Below the pieces are notes generated by a model. The model worked only from the letters and a program-made list of their open reading frames with translations, did no database searches and was not told the DNA's origin. The position numbers and the translations under genes were made by a program. Shown one piece after another: positions 8,254 through 14,598 of a stretch of 56,465 nt of DNA; position 1 is the first letter of the stretch; the number at the start of each line of letters is the position of its first letter. Source of the stretch: Bacteroidetes bacterium RIFCSPLOWO2_12_FULL_37_12 (GTDB lineage: Bacteria; Bacteroidota; Bacteroidia; 2-12-FULL-37-12); contig MEPC01000032.1 in NCBI GenBank assembly GCA_001769655.1, positions 1 to 56,465 of the forward strand. The letters run 5' to 3'.

Positions 8254-8555
8254 AAAAGAAACTTCCCGAAATAAGATGGGCGCAAAGCGCCGAAACAAGT
8301 CTGAGAAAAGCGTATCAACACATAAAAGAAACTTCTGTTGTTAATGCTGAAAATGTAAAAAAGACGATCATTGGAATGATTGATAAGCTTCCGGAAAACC
8401 CACAACGATACGCCGTTGATAAATTTAAAAGAAACAATCCTGGTAATTATAGGGCTTTTGAAAAATATAATTACCGGATTGCCTATAAACATACGGATAA
8501 GGAGATACACATTTTAAGAATCCGGCATGTAAGACAAGAACCCCTCGAATATTAG
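8247..8555 (+). CDS. RelE/ParE-family toxin
   Basis: The 102-residue protein has the expected features: IRWAQSAETSLRKAYQHI near the start, LPENPQRY in the middle, then NYRAFEKYNYRIAYKHTDKEIHILRIRHVRQEP, the beta-sheet core of the RelE/ParE fold. Such proteins act on ribosome-bound mRNA (RelE) or gyrase (ParE), and sequence alone does not separate the two here. It is co-translated with the antitoxin. The pair is bracketed by copies of a recombinase gene 3' end, suggesting that it entered or moved as a cassette. Confidence 0.87.
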   Translation: MVKKKLPEIRWAQSAETSLRKAYQHIKETSVVNAENVKKTIIGMIDKLPENPQRYAVDKFKRNNPGNYRAFEKYNYRIAYKHTDKEIHILRIRHVRQEPLEY

Positions 8556-8567
8556 GCGCCAGCCGCA

Positions 8568-8650
8568 CAGTACGGAGAAATACAAACAGGAGGATTTAGA
8601 GGACTTGCAGAGGCAGTTAAATTTATTTCATCCTTTAAAATGAAACAATA
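8568..8650 (+). repeat. Direct repeat A2: duplicated recombinase 3' end after the TA cassette
   Basis: Copy of 7891-7973. It still translates as STEKYKQEDLEDLQRQL followed by a diverged end, but has no gene body in front of it. It marks the right edge of the TA cassette. Confidence 0.8.
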
Positions 8651-8653
8651 GCA

Positions 8654-8661
8654 TAAATTTG
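8654..8661 (+). promoter_or_regulatory. -7 promoter box for the ORF6N gene
   Basis: TAAATTTG, an exact TAnnTTTG match, lies 22 bp before the ATG at 8684. Confidence 0.5.
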
Positions 8662-8683
8662 CAACCGAAATAAAAGCAAAAAT

Positions 8684-9220
8684 ATGAGCAACGAAATAAT
8701 CATACCACAGGAAGTAATTTTAAGCAAGATTTATGAAATAAGAAGCGTAAAAGTGATGCTGGACAGAGATTTAGCGGAGCTATACGGAGTGGAAACAAAA
8801 TATTTAAAAAGACAAGTCAAGAGAAATATAGAACGCTTTCCGGAAGACTTTATGTTTGCATTGAATGAACAGGAGTTCAAAGAATGGAGGAGCCAATTTG
8901 TCACCTCCAATAAAGATAAAATGGGACTTCGTTATGCACCTTATGCTTTTACAGAGGACGGAGTGGCACAGTTATCAACTGTATTAAACAGTCAAAGGGC
9001 AATAAATGTAAACTTACAAATCATACGCCTTTTCAGCAGAATGCGGAAAATGCTCCTTACTCATAAAGATTTATTGATAGAGATGGAAAAAATCCGCAAA
9101 AAAATATCGGGACAAGATGAAAAAATTGACCTCATTTTTAATTACTTAAAACAGTTTATTAAAGAGCAAGAAACCCCCAGAAGGAAAATCGGTTACAGAT
9201 TCAGTAAAGATAAAGAATAA
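8684..9220 (+). CDS. ORF6N-domain DNA-binding protein
   Basis: The first ~90 residues match the ORF6N domain of phage and mobile-element regulators: ILSKIYEIRSVKVMLDRDLAELYGVETKYLKRQVKRN, then RFPEDFMF, and further on YAFTEDGVAQLSTVLNS. The last third is a charged coiled coil. Length (178 aa) is normal for the family. ORF6N proteins are thought to bind DNA and are common in Bacteroidota accessory regions, but their function is poorly defined. The gene has its own promoter box and follows the TA cassette. A broken relative is at 31519-31806. Confidence 0.88.
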   Translation: MSNEIIIPQEVILSKIYEIRSVKVMLDRDLAELYGVETKYLKRQVKRNIERFPEDFMFALNEQEFKEWRSQFVTSNKDKMGLRYAPYAFTEDGVAQLSTVLNSQRAINVNLQIIRLFSRMRKMLLTHKDLLIEMEKIRKKISGQDEKIDLIFNYLKQFIKEQETPRRKIGYRFSKDKE

Positions 9221-9488
9221 CTTGTCCTAAAGGGAAGTAGAATAAAACCACCCACATCTCCGTCCCGATAGCAAAATCACCCTTGTTTCACTGCGGGCTT
9301 TTTTTTTGCTATCGGGACTCCGCACGCATTCCCTTCTGCTGTTTTTTTCCGTCACACTTTTTGTATCCACCATTCTGCAAGCACATTGTTTTTTCTTTTC
9401 TATGTTTATTTTTTTAAGGTAAAAGAAAAAACAAAGAGCTTGCCCTCTTGCACAGACAAAAAGATGCGCCGGAAAAAAACAGCCCAAA

Positions 9489-9583
9489 GCTATTTTACAT
9501 AATACGAGTTATAAAACAGCCGCACAAAAAACCTACTGCACGAAAACCGAAGCTGTCTTATAACTTGTATTATGCAAAATAGC
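9489..9583. repeat. 32-bp inverted repeat (long hairpin)
   Basis: The arms 9489-9520 and 9552-9583 are reverse complements with about three mismatches and a 31-base loop. It is the longest member of the hairpin array. Confidence 0.8.
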
Positions 9584-9774
9584 CGCACGCTGACGCACCC
9601 CACCACACGAGGTGTGCCTCTCCGTCTCACCATCCACTACACAGGCACTTGTTATGCACACCTCCCGAAAAGGTCGGTCGGGTGCGCCTGCCGGCGGCAA
9701 GGCACTTTTTTAGTTTATTGGAATAGCGCAAAAAACCTGGAATTATGCACAAAACTAAGAGACGTTGGTAGTTC

Positions 9775-9849
9775 ACAATAGCGCCTAAGCTAAAGCTAAA
9801 TGCAGTGTGAGGAACGAACATTGCATTTAGCAACGCTTAGGCGCTGTTG
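9775..9849. repeat. Long inverted repeat with bulge (attC-like shape)
   Basis: The outer stem acaatagcgcctaagc pairs with gcttaggcgctgttgt, and the inner stem ctaaatgca pairs with tgcatttag. One side carries an extra base and mismatches between the two stem blocks. A two-block stem with unpaired bases resembles a folded integron attC site, but the canonical core heptamers are not clear. Confidence 0.6.
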
Positions 9850-9955
9850 TTTTTCTTTCACCGGAAAACAGCCCAAAACCCCCTAAAAAAAAATCAAAAA
9901 AGTTTCCTATGAAAGAAAAAAATACGTACCTTTATGCACTCTAATATCTTGAAAA

Positions 9956-11008
9956 ATGGGTTGCCTTAGATTAAGCTACTACGAAACAGAAAACGAATCC
10001 GAAAAAACGGAAGTATCTCCCTTGCGAATGGTGTGGAAAAATCCGAAGCCAGGCAAAATAAAAAAAGGAAAAATTTTTTCTTTCATAGGAAAAAAAATAC
10101 AATCATCGCCGGAGACCCGTAGCGAAAAAAAAGAAACATCCATTTTTTCTTTCATAGGAAAAAAGGAAGTGACACTAAAAAAGTATGAAAAGGTGAATCA
10201 TTTAGGGAATGTACAGGTTGTGATTAGTGATAGGAAGGTAGCAGTAGTGAAACCTGACAAAAGTTTTGAATATTGGAAAGCGGATGTGTTGAGTGCAAGC
10301 GATTATTATCCCTTTGGGATGCTGATGCCGGGGAGGAATTTTAAAAGTGATGGGTATAGGTTCGGGTTTAATGGCAAGGAAATGATCAACGAGATCAGAG
10401 GTTCGCCCGGAACGATGTATGATTATGGTTTTCGCATCTACTCTCCCGGATTGGGGAGGTTTTTGAGTGTTGACCCATTGTTTTTGTCCTATCCTTGGTT
10501 TACGCCGTATCAGTTTTCAGGAAATAATCCTATATTGTATATTGATTTGGACGGTTTGGAAGAAGCAAATCCTCAAGAAATTTCTTTAACTCAAACTGGA
10601 AAAACTCAAATTCAAAAAGTAGATGCACAAACTACTCAGACAACTGCAAGCAATAACACCCCAATAAAAAATGATGTAATTACCTCAAAAGCAAAGTGGA
10701 AGACACAATCACCAAATTGGGGACAATGTTATAAGACCACTGTTGATATACTGAAAGAAAGTGGCATTTCCAGTCCTGGATTGAAAAAAAATACTGTTCA
10801 AATGGCTTCAGAAAGCCAAGACCATACTTCTATTTCTGCAACAAAAGATTTCAGTAAAGGTATTGCAGAAATTGATAAAGCGCTTGATAAAGGGGACGGT
10901 GTAATTGTTGGGGTGAGCCATACTTATGATTATGCAAAAACAAAAAATAGTGGAAACGATGTTGATGGTACTACTAACACCACTGACCATTTTGTGGTTG
11001 TATATTGA
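9956..11008 (+). CDS. Short RHS-core protein with papain-like toxin tip, interrupted by TGA
   Basis: The 350-residue product is a stand-alone RHS tip gene. It starts with MGCLRLSYYE, a typical opening for orphan RHS tips. An internal repeat of IFSFIGKK follows, then the RHS core (HLGNV, SDRKVAV, DYYPFG, FNGKE, YSPGLGRFLSVDP, GNNPI). The tip from about 205 looks like a papain-fold cysteine peptidase: NWGQC with C258, and a late histidine H345 in DHFVVVY. The frame then hits TGA at 11006-11008. Coding potential continues in the same frame for 81 codons, so the full tip was probably about 431 aa. A lipoprotein gene, candidate immunity, follows. Confidence 0.8.
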   Translation: MGCLRLSYYETENESEKTEVSPLRMVWKNPKPGKIKKGKIFSFIGKKIQSSPETRSEKKETSIFSFIGKKEVTLKKYEKVNHLGNVQVVISDRKVAVVKPDKSFEYWKADVLSASDYYPFGMLMPGRNFKSDGYRFGFNGKEMINEIRGSPGTMYDYGFRIYSPGLGRFLSVDPLFLSYPWFTPYQFSGNNPILYIDLDGLEEANPQEISLTQTGKTQIQKVDAQTTQTTASNNTPIKNDVITSKAKWKTQSPNWGQCYKTTVDILKESGISSPGLKKNTVQMASESQDHTSISATKDFSKGIAEIDKALDKGDGVIVGVSHTYDYAKTKNSGNDVDGTTNTTDHFVVVY

Positions 11009-11254
11009 AGAAAATATGATACAGAGAAAAGACAATATTACTATCTGTTCTATGAAGTAGGTTCTACACATCCAGAGCAAGGAGCCAGCAATCAAAATAG
11101 ATTATATCTTGATGAAAAAAATAAGATACTTTCAGGTAGAACCGCCTACAGCCCAGGTAGGAAATATACGGTCAGCCAAGTAAGGGCAAATGAAAATATT
11201 GCTGACACGGAATCATCAAAAGTGTCAAAGAAAGTAACTTCCAATACTCCATGA
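11009..11254 (+). pseudogene. In-frame continuation of the RHS papain-like tip after a nonsense codon
   Basis: Directly after TGA 11006-11008, 81 sense codons continue in the same frame to a second TGA at 11252-11254. They read RKYDTEKRQYYYLFYEVG, then ..SNQNRLYLDE and GRTAYSPGRKYTVSQVR. This is what is expected downstream of the catalytic His in such tips. A single TGG-to-TGA change would explain the break. No other gene in the window requires TGA readthrough. Confidence 0.75.
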
Positions 11255-11277
11255 GATAAATGAAAAATGAGTTTTAT

Positions 11278-11955
11278 ATGAAAACAATTATTTTTATAAT
11301 TTTTATTTGTACCATATCCTGCGCTAACAATGGTCAGACTAATACAGGAAGCTGGAAAAATGAAAACGGAGACACTTTATTTTGCACTGATTCGGCTAAA
11401 AGTAGTTTTGAAAATTTTCTTACAAAATTTGTCCCAACCTCAATCCCTGTAGCTATATCTCCATTATTGGATAAATTTCCTTTTGAAAGGGAACTAAATC
11501 GAAACGAAGCGTTGAAATATCTTTGTAATGATAAAAATGAATGTCTAAAAGAACCTGGTGGAGGGTACTATCAACACTACTATATGAATATTTTTTCTAC
11601 TAATAGATTTACTATTGTATCGTACTACAGAACATCTTCAATTGGTTTGGACTGTATTCTTACATCATTTACGAAACAGGGAAAAAAAATGGATGAAGTA
11701 ATTATTGCAGGTCAAATTGATAATATTTCTCAAATGGAAGCAAATATAGATAGCTCTTTCAGCATTGTCTCTCAAAACATAGTGTATGGAGAAGGGAAAA
11801 CCCTAATAACCAGCGATACTTTAAAAGCACAAAAATTTATATCTATATTTTCCCTCAGTGATAGCGGAAAATTTATCTTAAAGGATAAAAGGAAGGAAGA
11901 AGGATTGTATGTGTTTGATAAAAAACAAAACTTTAGACTTGTAAAGTTGAAATAA
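11278..11955 (+). CDS. Predicted lipoprotein, candidate immunity protein for the papain-like RHS tip
   Basis: From the Met at 11278 the protein opens with a lipoprotein signal (MKTIIFIIFICTISC, lipobox ending in Cys), giving about 225 aa. It carries four further Cys residues and no recognised domain. An upstream in-frame ATG at 11260 is possible but would weaken the signal peptide. It begins 23 bp after the end of the ancestral RHS frame, the usual position of an immunity gene. A membrane-anchored periplasmic protein is a sensible inhibitor for a secreted peptidase. Function is inferred from position only. Confidence 0.65.
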   Translation: MKTIIFIIFICTISCANNGQTNTGSWKNENGDTLFCTDSAKSSFENFLTKFVPTSIPVAISPLLDKFPFERELNRNEALKYLCNDKNECLKEPGGGYYQHYYMNIFSTNRFTIVSYYRTSSIGLDCILTSFTKQGKKMDEVIIAGQIDNISQMEANIDSSFSIVSQNIVYGEGKTLITSDTLKAQKFISIFSLSDSGKFILKDKRKEEGLYVFDKKQNFRLVKLK

Positions 11956-11962
11956 TGGTCAC

Positions 11963-12009
11963 CCTCACATTCTATATCCATTCTCCCAAAAGCGGTAGCT
12001 AATAAGCAA
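11963..12009. repeat. Linker repeat, 47-nt part (second locus)
   Basis: This matches 1934-1980 at 44 of 47 bases. Here it is followed directly by the HicA 3' end instead of the 19-nt part, which reappears at 13124. Confidence 0.75.
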
Positions 12010-12042
12010 TAAAAGAGGGATGTAAAAAATAAACTTATCAAA

Positions 12043-12276
12043 TTAAATCTCCGGATGTTTTTTACCTGAATTGATTTTTGTCAATGCCTGCCTGTTTAAG
12101 GATAGAATGTAAAGTACCTTTTTTAAATCTTTATTGTGCATTGGAACCACGGTAATTTTTTTTGAAAGCGGATGAAAGAAATAATGATGGCTCCCATGAA
12201 TTCGTTTAAGAACAAAACCATTTCGTTCCAGTACTTTGATGAGTTCTTTTGGTGTGAAAGACGGAATATTTCCCAT
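12043..12276 (-). CDS. hicA: HicA-family mRNA interferase toxin
   Basis: The 77-residue protein shows the HicA double-stranded RNA-binding-like fold: TPKELIKVLERNGFVLKRIHGSHHYFFHP with the catalytic histidine at about 30, followed by ITVVPMHNKDLKKVLYILSL. HicA toxins cleave mRNA and tmRNA. The gene lies 5 bp downstream of hicB. In this operon the antitoxin comes first, the reverse of the classical hicA-hicB order but common in such loci. Length is normal. Confidence 0.92.
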   Translation of the reverse strand: MGNIPSFTPKELIKVLERNGFVLKRIHGSHHYFFHPLSKKITVVPMHNKDLKKVLYILSLNRQALTKINSGKKHPEI

Positions 12277-12281
12277 ACGGA

Positions 12282-12509
12282 TTAATCTGCCAGAGTTAAA
12301 GAATACTCAAATGTTTTACTGTCATCCGGAATGGGTTCTCCTTGTTCTTTAAGCACTTCTATATAACCTTCAATTGCTTCTTTCGCCATATCCATTGCAT
12401 TCTGAAGGTCTTCTCCGTATGTGATACAACCGGGCAAGGAAGGGACTATGACCGTAAATCCACCTTCAGGTTCCTCGTTGAGTAATATGCGATAAGTTAG
12501 CGTATTCAT
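12282..12509 (-). CDS. hicB: HicB-family antitoxin
   Basis: The 75-residue protein begins with the partial RNase H-like HicB fold (YRILLNEEPEGGFTVIVPSLPGCITYGED), followed by an amphipathic helix and an acidic end. It has no C-terminal DNA-binding domain, so transcriptional control is probably left to the XRE protein encoded upstream, whose stop overlaps the hicB start by 4 bases. Confidence 0.92.
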   Translation of the reverse strand: MNTLTYRILLNEEPEGGFTVIVPSLPGCITYGEDLQNAMDMAKEAIEGYIEVLKEQGEPIPDDSKTFEYSLTLAD

Positions 12510-12871
12510 AATGCGGCTATATTTTTTTGAAAGAAATCTTTGAACTTCTTATTAGTTAGCATTTTATCTATCAGCCGGAAAATTGTTTGTCTATCTTCTT
12601 CGCCTAACTGTTGAATGAGTCTTATTTGCTCTACGGCTGTTTTATCCTCAATGATTACCTCTTTTGGTACTTTACCGTCATAGTTAATGATTTGGTCGGT
12701 AGTCAAATTAAAGAACTGTGCTATTTTCTGAAGCTCCTCCGCCATAATAGCTCTTAACCCTTTTTCAATTTTGCTATAAGCGGACTTGTCCACGCCGATA
12801 TGGGAAGCTACTTCAACCTGCTTAAAGTTCTTTTCTTCCCTGATGGATTTAATTTTATCTGCTAGGTTCAT
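12506..12871 (-). CDS. XRE-family regulator heading the hicBA operon
   Basis: The HTH occupies about residues 1-62 (MNLADKIKSIREEKNFKQVEVASHIGVDKSAYSKIEKG), with an acidic-helical C-terminus. It matches the XRE at 2669 in position and size but not closely in sequence. It overlaps hicB by 4 bases. The ATG at 12871 is only four bases from a perfect -7 box on this strand, so the mRNA may be leaderless or nearly so. Confidence 0.85.
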   Translation of the reverse strand: MNLADKIKSIREEKNFKQVEVASHIGVDKSAYSKIEKGLRAIMAEELQKIAQFFNLTTDQIINYDGKVPKEVIIEDKTAVEQIRLIQQLGEEDRQTIFRLIDKMLTNKKFKDFFQKNIAAL

Positions 12872-12875
12872 ACTG

Positions 12876-12883
12876 CAAAAGTA
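12876..12883 (-). promoter_or_regulatory. -7 box for XRE-hicB-hicA
   Basis: On the minus strand the box reads TACTTTTG, a perfect TAnnTTTG. It ends four bases before the XRE ATG, which implies a very short or absent leader. Confidence 0.6.
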
Positions 12884-12933
12884 TCTAAAAGAACCATTAT
12901 TAACAATATGTGGATATTTTCAAAACAAAAAAG

Positions 12934-12964
12934 TTGCTAAAATAAAAACTTTTAAATACCTTTG
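12934..12964 (+). promoter_or_regulatory. Promoter of the truncated primase
   Basis: TTG at 12934-12936 and TACCTTTG at 12957-12964 are spaced 20 nt apart, a strong Bacteroidota promoter. It is still intact in front of a gene that now ends after 42 codons. Confidence 0.65.
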
Positions 12965-12998
12965 CAGTTGTTAAATTAACCACTAAAATTTTTAAGTG

Positions 12999-13127
12999 AT
13001 GGAAATCCCCGAAATCAAACAGCAACTCAACATCCTTGCATTGGTAGAACACTACGGCTACATTCCCAACCGGAACAACTTATTAAAATGCCCTTTCCAC
13101 GAAGATAAAACCGCCAGCTTGCGATAA
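12999..13127 (+). pseudogene. 5' fragment of a second CHC2 primase gene
   Basis: The first 41 codons closely match the start of the primase at 3175 (same MEIPEIKQQLNILA opening, same CPFHEDKTASL zinc-finger half). Homology stops at about 13121, and a stop codon appears two codons later inside the repeat ataagttttcacagagaag. The zinc finger is cut in half, so the product cannot function as a primase. A transposase gene lies just beyond. Confidence 0.9.
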
Positions 13128-13142
13128 GTTTTCACAGAGAAG
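13124..13142. repeat. Linker repeat, 19-nt part (second locus)
   Basis: Identical to 1983-2001. It forms the junction where the primase fragment ends. Confidence 0.65.
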
Positions 13143-13276
13143 TGAAATAAAAAGGTACGAATATTCGTATTGGTAAGCGAAAGGAATAATAGCTTGCAAA
13201 AATTAAAGAATAAGAAGCCAAACATCAGGTCTATAAGCAATCCCGTTCAGGCATCGTCTTTCAAATTTCTATTAAA

Positions 13277-14284
13277 TCATCGTTGTGAACAGACATCACA
13301 GAATTTTCCGGATTTATTGTTCAAGTATCTGAATTTGGCTGCTTGTTGAATATCATGGGTAAAGCGATATTTATCAGGAGATTCACCCTCAAATACTTCT
13401 TGCGGAGTTAATACATAAAGAGCTATCGGATAACGTTCATTATCATTGTAAAGTTGAAATTTATCAAGCAGTTTTTTTGCTTCCTCTTTATTCATGATTT
13501 CCTTATCACCCAGGAACTCATTTTTGAAAATATTAAAAGTGCTTTCTATTTCATTATTGGTAAAAGCAAACTCTTTAGTTTTGGCTATTTTTTTAACAAC
13601 GGCGACATTTTCAAATGTATCTATCCATCTAAGCACCTCGCCTTTATTTTCAGGACCGCCATCGGATACCAGCGTAATAGGCAAAGGGTGATAGCGCAAA
13701 CCACAGATGGAAAACATTTCCTGCAATAATAAAGAAATCCATTTGGAGTTACCGTTTTCTACTATTCCTGTGTGCAAAATCTTTTTACAAAAATTATCTT
13801 TGAAAATCACCGCCCGGACAAAGCCATCTTTAACAGTGGGTAAAAAAGTAGTATCCATGTGAATAAACTCAAAAACACGAGAGGCATTCAAAACGATTTT
13901 TAGTTTAATAGATTTTCTTTTCTTGATATTATTAAAAAGTAGCCGTGCATATTTGTAGAAAGTATGGAGCGAACAATACAATTTACTATTCCGCATCGAC
14001 TTATACCAGATAGTTGCCTTTTTTTTTCTTTCGTTAAGAGGGTCATGGAGTACTTCCTCTATTGAGGAACGTTCGGCAATTGTTAACTGATGCGGATGCG
14101 TTCTATAACAAAGATTTAAAGCCGAAGCGGTGCAGTTGATTTTGTTTTTCCAGCGGTAATATTGTTGAGTATTAATTCTAAAAAAATGACACACTTTATC
14201 CACTCTGATTTCTCTGGAAAGATAATCAATAGCATGGACAACAGCACTTGCATTATTTTTAAGTACAGTTTTATAATTTTTCAT
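13277..14284 (-). CDS. DDE transposase with rve integrase core
   Basis: From the Met at 14284 this is a ~335-residue protein. The N-terminal third is basic with an HTH-like segment (IRVDKVCHFFRINTQQYYRWKNK). The integrase core has the three acidic residues in order: FIHMDTTFLP, LVSDGGPENKG and NNEIESTFNIFKNEF. This fits IS3/IS481-like or other rve-type insertion sequences. A GTG at 14341 would add 19 residues that read into the flanking gene remnant and is rejected. No clear terminal inverted repeats were found, so the element may be degraded at one end. It abuts the truncated primase on the left and a truncated winged-helix gene on the right. Confidence 0.85.
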   Translation of the reverse strand: MKNYKTVLKNNASAVVHAIDYLSREIRVDKVCHFFRINTQQYYRWKNKINCTASALNLCYRTHPHQLTIAERSSIEEVLHDPLNERKKKATIWYKSMRNSKLYCSLHTFYKYARLLFNNIKKRKSIKLKIVLNASRVFEFIHMDTTFLPTVKDGFVRAVIFKDNFCKKILHTGIVENGNSKWISLLLQEMFSICGLRYHPLPITLVSDGGPENKGEVLRWIDTFENVAVVKKIAKTKEFAFTNNEIESTFNIFKNEFLGDKEIMNKEEAKKLLDKFQLYNDNERYPIALYVLTPQEVFEGESPDKYRFTHDIQQAAKFRYLNNKSGKFCDVCSQR

Positions 14285-14340
14285 ACCGGAAATCCAATGC
14301 TGATTTTTATGAAATAGAAAACCATCTTTCCGATTCCTCA

Positions 14341-14445
14341 CGAAATACGATAAAGAAAGATCTTGCTTACTTTGTAAATGAAGGAATATTATTAAAAGCA
14401 GGAGCAGGAAGGGGCGTACGCTATCATATAATAAAAGGAAAATAA
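14341..14445 (+). pseudogene. 3' remnant of a winged-helix (Fic-like C-terminal) gene
   Basis: Thirty-four codons to TAA translate as RNTIKKDLAYFVNEGILLKAG followed by GRGVRYHI, a typical recognition helix and wing. It resembles the C-terminal winged helix of Fic-family and related regulators. The upstream part is missing and replaced by the transposase gene, suggesting disruption by insertion. Confidence 0.55.
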
Positions 14446-14463
14446 ATTCCCCAATGTTTTTTT

Positions 14464-14496
14464 CTCTGCGAGCTTAATTCTTTGCGTACTTAGGGT
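14464..14496. repeat. Dispersed intergenic repeat (also at 16465-16490)
   Basis: The string ctctgcg(a/g)gcttaattc followed by tttgcgtac appears here and again in the 16.2-16.7 kb gap. Such cacgcaaag-type words recur between genes in this window. Confidence 0.55.
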
Positions 14497-14549
14497 TGAT
14501 TAGTTAATTGATGAAGGTGATGGGGGCGCGGAAATATAATATAAATACT

Positions 14550-14557
14550 TACATTTG
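14550..14557 (+). promoter_or_regulatory. -7 promoter box for the PHM-like gene
   Basis: TACATTTG lies 41 bp before the ATG at 14599 and matches TAnnTTTG. Confidence 0.45.
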
Positions 14558-14598
14558 AACTATAAAATAGTAAAACCAACAATAATCTCTAACAACGG

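Larger units (their letters stand above)
9221..9955. other. Gene-free region with five long imperfect hairpins
   Basis: No credible gene is present. Consecutive inverted repeats are 9262-9276/9304-9318 (15-bp perfect stem), 9379-9399/9421-9442 (A/T-rich), 9489-9520/9552-9583 (32-bp arms, about three mismatches), 9611-9619/9655-9663 (gaggtgtgc/gcacacctc) and 9775-9804/9820-9849 (acaatagcgcctaagc and its complement, with a small bulge). The sequence TTATGCA recurs near several arms. The first hairpin could act as a terminator for the ORF6N gene. The array as a whole could be folded recombination sites or a single-strand origin. Confidence 0.6.

Noticed and set aside
9572-9833. Short frames on both strands in the hairpin array
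   Set aside because: They follow the inverted repeats and show no protein-like pattern.
11006-11254. Use of TGA as a sense codon
   Set aside because: Other genes in the window end normally at TGA and none needs readthrough, so a nonsense mutation is the simpler reading.
13454-13729. Plus-strand frame inside the transposase
   Set aside because: It is antisense to the DDE core motifs and has no homology or start context.
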